From Candidatus Cardinium hertigii (lineage in GTDB: Bacteria > Bacteroidota > Bacteroidia > Cytophagales_A > Amoebophilaceae), in assembly GCF_003788695.1 (NCBI RefSeq), contig NZ_RARA01000023.1, positions 1-42,849 of the forward strand: 42,849 nucleotides of DNA, written 5' to 3'. A program made the position numbers and the translations under genes. Each line of letters starts with the position of its first letter. The first letter of the stretch is position 1. Shown one piece after another: positions 1 to 6,863 of this stretch. Under the pieces are notes generated by a model. It searched no databases, was not told where the DNA came from, and saw only the letters and a list, made by a program, of their open reading frames with translations.

Positions 1-1811
1 ACTAACACAATATAAGGTAAAAATCGATGCCCTGCTTGGGGATTAAGTATTCTTTTTACAAATTTTTCATTATATTCTTTAATATTGCGTGTACCTGCTT
101 CCTTTAACAATTCGTACCGATGATCCATTTCAATACATAAGGAATGTAAAGTATGGACTACATTTTTGGTCTCTGTAATGATGGCTTCTTCGCTAATGGG
201 TAATTTGGCTAAAAAATGGTTTTCTAACCTGTTATACAACGATAACTCTACTTTTTTAGGATCTACTAATACTAATTTTAGTTGAGAAGGATGCTTTTTA
301 TAAATCAAAGAGGTGAGTAGTACGTTAAGACCTACAGATTTTCCTTGCCCGGTAGCTCCCGCAATAAGTAGATGCGGCATGCGTGCTAAATCTGCAATAA
401 ATAGTTCATTTGAAATACTTTTTCCTAATACAACTGGTAGGTCCATCTTGCCCTTTAAAAATTTTTCAGAAGCAAGCATCTCTTGAAGGGGCACCAGTTC
501 TCTATTTTTATTTGGTACTTCGATACCAATGGTTCCTTTTCCTGGTATGGGTGCAATAATTCGGATGCCGAGGGCAGCTAGGTTAAGGGCAATGTCATCC
601 TCCAGGTTTTTGATTTTAGAAACTTTTACGCCTGCTTCGGGTATAATCTCATAGAGGGTAACGGTAGGACCAATGGTTGCTTTTATTTTTGCTATATTGA
701 TCTTAAAATTGTGTAAGGTTTGTACAATATTGTTTTTGTTTATAGCTAATTCTTCTTGCGTAACAGATATATTTTCTTGTTCATAGCGTTCTAATAGATC
801 TAAGGAAGGATACGTATAGTTAGATAAGTCTAGGGTAGGGTCATAGTTTTCTACCTGAATATTACCTAATCGAATAGGAGCGGAAGTATGGATGGCTTGC
901 TCCTTTAACAAATTTTTAGAAAGTGTTTTGGGAGTACATGAAACTACTTCAAAGTCTATATTGCGATTATGTTGAGGATAATTTTCTAGATCTGGATCCT
1001 CTGCACCACTTATAAGACTTGATTGCGTAGTATTTGTCTGTGTTATTGCCAAATTATTCGTTTTTTTTTTACTGGACACTTCCTCATTGTTCAAACCATA
1101 TTCTGAATCATACGTCTCATTATGCTTACTTTCATTATCCTTGCTTAAGGATGTGTCATCCTCTTTATGAGGGGAAGGGGATAGCTTACGTATAAAAAAA
1201 TAAATGATTGGAAAAGAGGTTACATTAAAGGATACAACCGTAAAAATTACAAAAGAAATAAAAAGCAGTATAAAAGTTCCATATCCCAGCAGTCCTTTAA
1301 ACAAAGGGCCTAGTTCATAGCTGACGCCCCCTAATTGGTTGGCAAGTATTTGAGCGGTTGGGTAAAGGGTATGTAGGTATCCTAATAAAATATTAAACCA
1401 TAAGACAAGAAAAATAGATGCTATAATCAACTTTAATAGGGAGAGATCAGGACAAATTTTTTGTGTAACCATTTTTATCCCTATAAAGAATAGGCAGGGT
1501 AAAAAGATAAAAGCAGTTATACCCAACCATAAATGAACACAATAATAGCTTACAAAAGCTCCTATAAAACCTAGCCAGTTGCATAGGGCTGCGCCCGATT
1601 GTTTTACGCCTAATGTTTGAAAAGATTCAATAATATGTTGATCATGATCTCCATGAATAAGGTGAGAAAAGAATGCAAGTGCTAGAAAAATGGCAGTGCC
1701 TTGTAGCAAAAATCCAATGGCAATTTTGATACGTTGATCTAACGTAAATAGTTTAAATGAAAGTTTTTTTTTAGGAGTCTCTGGTTGGACTTTATAATTA
1801 TTTTTGGCCAT
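1..1811 (-). CDS. ftsK: DNA translocase FtsK, cut by the left window edge
   Basis: FtsK/SpoIIIE pumps double-stranded DNA during chromosome segregation and anchors at the division septum. About 603 residues are visible, from the start codon to just before the Walker B region. Four hydrophobic segments lie at about residues 30-50, 78-118, 127-150 and 173-197. A low-complexity Asn/Ser/Lys linker follows, then the motor domain with Walker A GATGQGKSVGLN near residue 485 and VLVDPKKVELS. ATG at 1811 is preferred; a GTG two codons upstream is the alternative. The missing part should carry the DEFADL-type Walker B and the DNA-binding gamma domain. It would lie left of base 1, but base 1 is also the unit A breakpoint, so it may or may not exist there. 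Confidence 0.9.
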   Translation of the reverse strand, partial: MAKNNYKVQPETPKKKLSFKLFTLDQRIKIAIGFLLQGTAIFLALAFFSHLIHGDHDQHIIESFQTLGVKQSGAALCNWLGFIGAFVSYYCVHLWLGITAFIFLPCLFFIGIKMVTQKICPDLSLLKLIIASIFLVLWFNILLGYLHTLYPTAQILANQLGGVSYELGPLFKGLLGYGTFILLFISFVIFTVVSFNVTSFPIIYFFIRKLSPSPHKEDDTSLSKDNESKHNETYDSEYGLNNEEVSSKKKTNNLAITQTNTTQSSLISGAEDPDLENYPQHNRNIDFEVVSCTPKTLSKNLLKEQAIHTSAPIRLGNIQVENYDPTLDLSNYTYPSLDLLERYEQENISVTQEELAINKNNIVQTLHNFKINIAKIKATIGPTVTLYEIIPEAGVKVSKIKNLEDDIALNLAALGIRIIAPIPGKGTIGIEVPNKNRELVPLQEMLASEKFLKGKMDLPVVLGKSISNELFIADLARMPHLLIAGATGQGKSVGLNVLLTSLIYKKHPSQLKLVLVDPKKVELSLYNRLENHFLAKLPISEEAIITETKNVVHTLHSLCIEMDHRYELLKEAGTRNIKEYNEKFVKRILNPQAGHRFLPYIVL

Positions 1812-1869
1812 TAACACAAAAGGTAAGTCAAATAAGATATAAAAAGTAGTTTGAAAAAGTGGTATGCCG

Positions 1870-2172
1870 TTAAGAAAACCCCAATGCTAATTTAGCCACT
1901 TCCGACATTCGGTCTGGCGTATAAGGTGGTTCAAATGTTAAATGAATCATTACTTCATTTACGTCTTCTATAGCTCTAATTTTTTCTTCTATTTGTCCAG
2001 GTATACTATCTGCTGCTGGGCAATTAGGAGAAGTAAGCGTCATTAATATCTCAATATTGTTGAGCGGTAAAATCGTAATGTTATAAATAAGCCCTAGCTC
2101 ATAGACATCTACCGGTATTTCTGGATCATAGACTTGTTTAATGGCGTTTATAATTTCTTCTTTTTGAATCAT
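1870..2172 (-). CDS. DUF59/MIP18-family SufT-like Fe-S assembly factor
   Basis: This 100-residue protein is a single DUF59 (MIP18) domain, a family that helps mature or insert iron-sulfur clusters. The family signatures DPEIPVDVYELGLIY near the start, SPNCP with the conserved cysteine in the middle, and PDRMSEVAKLALGF at the end are all present, and the length is typical. It lies 58 bp upstream of ftsK on the same strand, so the two may be co-transcribed. An in-frame GTG at 2196 would add eight residues, but those codons lie in the R1 element that ends 12 bp upstream and in its target duplication, so ATG at 2172 is the likely native start. Which cluster targets it serves cannot be told. Confidence 0.88.
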   Translation of the reverse strand: MIQKEEIINAIKQVYDPEIPVDVYELGLIYNITILPLNNIEILMTLTSPNCPAADSIPGQIEEKIRAIEDVNEVMIHLTFEPPYTPDRMSEVAKLALGFS

Positions 2173-2184
2173 AGAGAATATAAA

Positions 2185-2605
2185 GTGTTCGTTCACTTGC
2201 GTGGCAGCCCTATTTTATAGATTATAGCAAATGGCTAAATAAATATTTAATATATAATGATTTTATCCATTTTTTTTAAAATTATTTCATTTTAAAGCTA
2301 CTTTTTTTGCTTGATCAAAAAAAGTAGCCAAAAAAAATCAAGCGCTGGTGAACAAAGCTGTTGAAAATTTCAGACTGCAAGCTGAAAATCAGAACTCGCC
2401 CAGGCCTGCAGCCTTGGGCTCAAACAGGCTGATTTTCTGCTACCTTGCAGCCTGAAATTTTCTAGTCACAGCTTTGTTCAAGGCGCGTTTTTTATAAACT
2501 TACATTATTGCGCTATTTCTAAATACGAACTAAACTTACATTATTGCGCTATTTCTAAATACGAACGTGAAAAAATACACATAAACCACACCACTGAAGA
2601 AATAC
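2185..2605 (-). mobile_element. R1 MITE-like element, 421 bp, with target duplication
   Basis: This R1 copy is inverted. Its decayed ends are GTGTTCGTTCAC on the left and GAAGAAATAC on the right. The interior has the R1 signature: nested inverted repeats (arms based on AACAAAGCTGT and on TTTCAGNCTG), the short GCC-rich loop, and the GCTACTTTTTTT / AAAAAAAGTAGC stem. The 9-bp sequence GAATATAAA flanks both sides (2176-2184 and 2606-2614), consistent with a target duplication. A 36-bp sequence is repeated in tandem at 2495-2530 and 2531-2566. The element ends 12 bp upstream of the SufT-like start codon, so it may change that gene's expression. Confidence 0.75.
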
Positions 2606-3026
2606 GAATATAAAGCGTTCTTAAATATTATACATAGCCAACCACTTACAATATAACTAAATTGCCTTTAAAGGTAAGCCTGTTAAATTTTTTAATATTA
2701 GACCTTTTGAAACCGTTGCGATAGGAAACAAGTTTATAAATAATATAATTTACTCCACTACATTATTTATTTTATTCAAAATGCTGTTATGGTAAAGATG
2801 GTATGGCAAAGGTTTTGTGTATTTGTGTTCGTACCCATTAAAAATAGCACAATAATGCAAGATCATAAAAACGCACCTTTGTTCACTAGCGCTTGATTTT
2901 TTTTATTACAGGCTTGTCTATTTAAGTGTGTAAATATGGAGTAGCTTTATACGTTGCCAACGTTCCAAAGCTATTGAGGATTGCTGCTTCCGGCTTAGAC
3001 AAAATGGGTATCCCTGTCCACATAAT
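2606..3026. other. Gene-free stretch with a partial R1 fragment
   Basis: No gene is seen here. Positions 2821-2904 match R1 in plus orientation (GTTCGTACCCATT, CACAATAATGCAAGATCAT, GTTCACTAGCGCTTG) but lack the hairpin core, so this is an internally deleted remnant. Positions 2995-3026 are likely the former 3' end of the LRR gene, now out of frame. Confidence 0.6.
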
Positions 3027-4694
3027 TTATAGCAGCTTGCTCCTCTTCGTTGGAATTTCCATATCCTCATTTGTTGTATCCTCTTCGTCGGAATTTCCTA
3101 TATCCTCATCTGTTGTATCCTCTTCGTCGGAATTTCCTATATCCTCATCTGTTGTATCCTCTTCGTCGTATATGGACCCTATCTCTAAACCAAGTTCATC
3201 AGATTCATATTCATTAATTATTTTTTCTAATTGTATATTAGACCTTGCTGCATTTAGATCTAAATTGTTTTGCATCATGGTACGTATACATGCTCTTTGT
3301 AATCCACTTTCATGGTACACAGTATCGTGCGGATAAGCAATGTTTGAATTAAACCAATTAACTAAGTTTCCTGAACCCTCAGGTCCATAGCACGAAACTT
3401 TACGTATCTTTGTACCGCTTAACTTAGCCAGCAATTTTTCCATACTGTTTAAATCCCAAGAGCCAAAACCCACTGTACGAAACCTTTCACGAAAACTCAA
3501 ACTATCAACGGCTGTATGCTGAAGCGAAGAGAAAGCTTCACATAAAGTTTTCAATTCTACTGTATCTAAATTATTGTTACATAAATCTATGTGACGTATA
3601 GCTGTATTATCCACAAGCGCAGGAAGCAGGACAGTTACATTATTTGCTAATTCGTTATCATCCAGTCCCAATTTTTCAATCTTTGTATGTTTGAGTTTAG
3701 AAAATGCTGTCCCCAATAGATCCGCTTGCACCAGGCCTAAATCATTCATTTCTAAATTTAATTCACGCACATCTGAGTCCACAAGTGCAGAAAATAGGGG
3801 ATCTATATTATTTGCTAATCCGTTCTCACACAATATCAATTTTTCAATCTTTGTATCTTTGAGTTTAGAAAATGCTGTCCTCAATAGATCCGCTTGCACC
3901 AGGTGTAAATCATTTAAACTCAAATCTAATTCACGCACAGTTGTGTTACCCACAAGTGCAGAAAGTAGGGGATCTATATTATTTGCTAATTTGTTATCAC
4001 ACAGTGCCAATTTTTCAATCTTTGTATCTTTGAGTTTAGAAAATGCTGTCCTCAATAGATCCGCTTGCACCAGGTGTAAATAATTGAAACTCAAATTTAA
4101 TTCACGCACATTTGAGTCCACAAGTGCAGAAAGTAGGGAATCTACATTATTTGCTAAATCTTTACCATACAGGTTCAATTCTTCAATCTTTGTATGTTTG
4201 AGTTTAGAAAATGCTGTCCTCAATAGATCCGCTTGCATCAGGCCTAAATTAGCCGATTTTATCTCTAGGCTACGAACAGCTGTATCTTTAAGAGCAACCA
4301 ATATCGCATCAAGATATTCACCTAATAAATTTACAGAACTGCAATCTACTGTAAGACTAGAGCACGGTGCCTTACACAGATAAGGTACCAACTTACCCAG
4401 TAGATTTTTTACCTCCAAAGTGGACACGCAAGTGGACACGTATTTTCCATGTAGCTTGTCCAAGAATATACTTATTTTGTTATTCGGTTGACCCGTCCAG
4501 TCCCAGTATCTATTATTTTTAAGTTTATTTTCATTGATCAATTGCATGAGTTCCGGATAATCAATTTTTTCTTGATTTTCACCTAAATCTGTTTTTGAAC
4601 TGCCTGCCAATGCCATGTCGTTTGAAGTACCTATACCTTGCCGTACTTTAGTACATCCACTGAAGATTAGGAACAAAATTAGAAAAAAATACAT
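3027..4694 (-). CDS. Leucine-rich-repeat lipoprotein with acidic C-terminal repeats
   Basis: This 555-residue protein has a lipoprotein-type signal, a hydrophobic start ending FSGC with the candidate lipid-bearing Cys14. From about residue 110 to 400 it carries ribonuclease-inhibitor-like leucine-rich repeats in roughly 56-residue double units, each with the near-identical stretch QADLLRTAFSKLK and L-x-L-x-x-N/D-x-L strands. DNA in the 3690-4240 region repeats accordingly. The C-terminus has acidic repeats of 13 residues (DEEDTTDEDIGNS) encoded by 39-nt units at 3052-3167. The last unit has lost one base, so the protein ends in a basic PTKRSKLL tail. The exact function is unknown. LRR surface proteins in host-restricted bacteria often bind host proteins, so a host-interaction role is an inference. 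Confidence 0.8.
   Translation of the reverse strand: MYFFLILFLIFSGCTKVRQGIGTSNDMALAGSSKTDLGENQEKIDYPELMQLINENKLKNNRYWDWTGQPNNKISIFLDKLHGKYVSTCVSTLEVKNLLGKLVPYLCKAPCSSLTVDCSSVNLLGEYLDAILVALKDTAVRSLEIKSANLGLMQADLLRTAFSKLKHTKIEELNLYGKDLANNVDSLLSALVDSNVRELNLSFNYLHLVQADLLRTAFSKLKDTKIEKLALCDNKLANNIDPLLSALVGNTTVRELDLSLNDLHLVQADLLRTAFSKLKDTKIEKLILCENGLANNIDPLFSALVDSDVRELNLEMNDLGLVQADLLGTAFSKLKHTKIEKLGLDDNELANNVTVLLPALVDNTAIRHIDLCNNNLDTVELKTLCEAFSSLQHTAVDSLSFRERFRTVGFGSWDLNSMEKLLAKLSGTKIRKVSCYGPEGSGNLVNWFNSNIAYPHDTVYHESGLQRACIRTMMQNNLDLNAARSNIQLEKIINEYESDELGLEIGSIYDEEDTTDEDIGNSDEEDTTDEDIGNSDEEDTTNEDMEIPTKRSKLL
3052..3167 (-). repeat. 39-nt tandem repeat in the LRR gene 3' end
   Basis: Three units are present: 3129-3167 and 3090-3128 (39 nt each) and 3052-3089 (38 nt). 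The short unit lacks one T after GGAATTTCC, which shifts the reading frame of the last codons. Without the loss the frame would run on as NSNEEEQAAINYV and stop at 2995-2997. Confidence 0.85.
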
Positions 4695-4796
4695 GATGGG
4701 TGTTTTAAAAGTTTTAAATTAAATATATTATGCTCTGTAGCATAGAAACGGCTGCTGTTTGATTTTTTGGGTTGATTTTTTGATTAAATAAAAAAT

Positions 4797-4928
4797 TTAA
4801 AGTAAGGAAAAGCATAAAGCATAGGATAGTTGTTCTTGACAAGAAAAGCTACTTGCAAATCCGCTTTTAGTTAAATGAATAGCGCTGATTAAGCCGGCTA
4901 TCCCAGCAGCTATCATGATAATTTCCAT
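4797..4928 (-). pseudogene. Relic of an FAD/NAD-dependent oxidoreductase N-terminus
   Basis: A 43-codon open stretch begins MEIIMIAAGIAGLISAIHLT. This matches the beta-alpha-beta dinucleotide-binding start of FAD-dependent oxidoreductases and amine-oxidase-like enzymes (typically hydrophobic strand, GxGxxG, helix); here the first glycine of the motif is alanine. The similarity ends after about 25 residues and the frame closes at 4797, so only an N-terminal stub remains. The parent enzyme cannot be named. It lies in a decayed region next to R1 and R2 insertions. Confidence 0.45.
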
Positions 4929-5191
4929 TGAAAACATATGAAAAATCTAACATAGATACATAGTTGGCAAAAGCGTTCTGATTTACCGAAATACAAATTT
5001 ATAAAATAAATTGTTAATAACCAAATAACCAAAATGAAACGCATCCGTTCAGTGGAGTGGCTTAAATCGTTTAATAGTTCTATTGTAAAATATAATTATT
5101 AATATTAAGTTATTGTCCATTCGTCCATGGATGGCCAACTTTTATTGGCGTATGTTCCATAGTATGTTCATAACAAACCCGATCAAAAATA
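4929..5191. other. AT-rich spacer with an R1 end remnant
   Basis: No gene is seen. A single degraded R1 end, GCATCCGTTCAGTGGAGTGG, starts at 5041. The remainder is AT-rich sequence without a recognisable signal. Confidence 0.4.
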
Positions 5192-5799
5192 GTATCCGTT
5201 CAGTGGTATGGCCTATGCGTACCCGTTCAGTCAATGGCGTCAACTTAAGGTTTAGCTGTTATTGATAACCAAGTAGAATAGGAGGGTAGGCTAATCATGA
5301 ATTGCCTTAAGTTGACGCCATTGCCCGTTCAGTGGAATGGCCTATGCCTATTTAAAAATAGTGCAATAATGCAAGATCATAAAAACGCGCCTTGAACAAA
5401 GCTGTGATTAGAAAATTTTAGTCTGAAAGCTTAGTAGAAAATCAGCCTGTTTAAGCCTACTCTTCGTCTTTGAAAAGCTGGCTACGTTCCACTTCGGGAT
5501 TCAGCGTACTCACATAGTTTCCACTATGCTGCGTGCGCTTCACCCTCGCGCGCCTTGCCAGCTTTCCAAATCCATTGAGTAACCATAGAGCGAGTTTTGA
5601 TTTTCAGCTTTCAGACTGAAATTTTCAACGGCTTTGTTCACCAGCGCTTGATTTTTTTTGGCTACTTTTTTTGATCAAGCAAAAAAAGTAGCTTTAAAAG
5701 AAGTAATTTTTTTAAAAAATGGATAAAATCATCAATTATTAAATATTAGCAATTTTCTGTAATCTATAAAATATGTCTGTCACACAGATGAACGGATAT
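5192..5799 (+). mobile_element. R1 element with long loop, carrying a nested R2
   Basis: It starts GTATCCGTTCAGTGG and ends GATGAACGGATAT, two bases before the holA stop codon. The element contains a nested R2 at 5232-5323. In the middle, the short GCC-rich loop of other R1 copies is replaced by about 130 bp that runs from ACTCTTCGTC to ATTGAGTAACC and has its own AAAGCTGGC / GCCAGCTTT inverted repeat. The stem at 5661-5692 (GCTACTTTTTTT / AAAAAAAGTAGC) could act as a bidirectional terminator for holA. No clear target duplication was found. Confidence 0.7.
5232..5323 (+). mobile_element. R2 element, 92 bp, 19-bp TIRs, 10-bp target duplication
   Basis: The termini CAATGGCGTCAACTTAAGG and CCTTAAGTTGACGCCATTG are perfect 19-bp inverted repeats. 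The flanks are the perfect 10-bp direct repeat CCCGTTCAGT (5222-5231 and 5324-5333). The 54-bp interior has no coding potential, so the element must be moved by a transposase supplied elsewhere. The CAACTTAAG core resembles ends of IS231-type IS4-family elements, which are known to make 10-12 bp duplications; this family assignment is from memory and tentative. Confidence 0.85.
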
Positions 5800-5801
5800 C
5801 T

Positions 5802-6824
5802 TTATGCGTGCATAAGCTTAAAGATTAATTCTTTCATAACCTGATAATCATTTGTATTACAATCAATTCCTTTGACCTGCACATCAGCTTGATGTAGATA
5901 GGTTATATTTTGCAGGATTTGGTGTAAGGGGTAATGTCTCCTAGCGTCAAGATATCCTTGAACAAAATAGGGGTGTATTTCAATGTGTTTAGAAATTTTA
6001 GCAGGATCGGTTTCTTTTGTTTGATGTAACAAAAGCAATTTGGAAAAAAAAATATATAAAATGGTTATAATCGGTAATGCAGCATGTTCCTTTGCATTTA
6101 ATGCGCAAATACTAATGATTTGATAGCTCTTTGGGTAATCTTTTTGCATAATGGCTTTCTGCAATTCAAATACATTGAAAGGTTTAGATAAGTCTATATA
6201 GGTCTCTACGATGCTGTCGGTAATGGTATTGCCTGTATTCAGGTTAAGCCGTAATTTATGGAGTTCATTGACTATTCTAGTTAGATCATTGCCAATGCAC
6301 GCTTGCAGCATCCAAATGGCTTTTTCTGTTATAGAGAGCTCTAACGTTTTTACAAAAGATTTGATAAAAGTAGGTAGCTGTTGGTTATATAGTTTTTTGG
6401 AAGTAACCAGAACTGTATTTTTATTCAGCACTTTACTAAAAGTACTTCTTCCATCGATGGTTTTATATTTGTATGCAAAAACCAATAATGTAGTAAGTTG
6501 TGGATGGTGCAAGTAATGCAATAATAACTGTTGCCCAGTAGCATTTTTTAAGTCTGCCATCTCTTGTGCTTCTTTTACAATAACAATTTGTTTGTCTGCT
6601 CCCATAGGGAAACGACGCGCTTGGGTGAGTAGAGCAGCCATACTACATTCTTTTCCATAAAAAATGCTTAAATTAAATCCTTTTTCAGCTGGAGTGAGCA
6701 ATTGCTCTTCGATATGCCGGGTAATGGCATCCAGGTAATAGACTTCCTCCCCTTGCAAAAAATAAATGGGTTCATAAATTTTTTTTGCTAAATTTTGTAA
6801 AACAGTTTCAGCTGATTGAATCAT
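5802..6824 (-). CDS. holA: DNA polymerase III delta subunit
   Basis: HolA opens the sliding clamp as part of the clamp loader of DNA polymerase III. The 340-residue length and the N-terminal pattern (PIYFLQGEEVYYLDAITRHI, then FNLSIFYGKE and ARRFPMGADKQIVIVKEA) are typical, as are LLVFAYKYKTIDGRS in the ATPase-like fold and the helical segment with ELHKLRLNL. It lies 39 bp downstream of the lolD coding end on the same strand, so it is probably co-transcribed with it. In this copy the upstream gene is the ftsK-lolD chimera rather than intact lolD. An R1 element ends two bases from its stop codon. Confidence 0.92.
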   Translation of the reverse strand: MIQSAETVLQNLAKKIYEPIYFLQGEEVYYLDAITRHIEEQLLTPAEKGFNLSIFYGKECSMAALLTQARRFPMGADKQIVIVKEAQEMADLKNATGQQLLLHYLHHPQLTTLLVFAYKYKTIDGRSTFSKVLNKNTVLVTSKKLYNQQLPTFIKSFVKTLELSITEKAIWMLQACIGNDLTRIVNELHKLRLNLNTGNTITDSIVETYIDLSKPFNVFELQKAIMQKDYPKSYQIISICALNAKEHAALPIITILYIFFSKLLLLHQTKETDPAKISKHIEIHPYFVQGYLDARRHYPLHQILQNITYLHQADVQVKGIDCNTNDYQVMKELIFKLMHA

Positions 6825-6863
6825 ATGGGTCTGGATACTGTTTAAACCAAAAAATACATACCA

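Noticed and set aside
3027..3060. Nuclear localisation signal at the LRR protein C-terminus (PTKRSK)
   Set aside because: The basic run arises from a one-base frame shift of the acidic repeat and is too short to stand as evidence.
2926..3336. Serine-rich plus-strand gene opposite the LRR gene end
   Set aside because: Its repeats are the complement of the acidic DEED codons of the LRR lipoprotein; the minus-strand gene explains the sequence.
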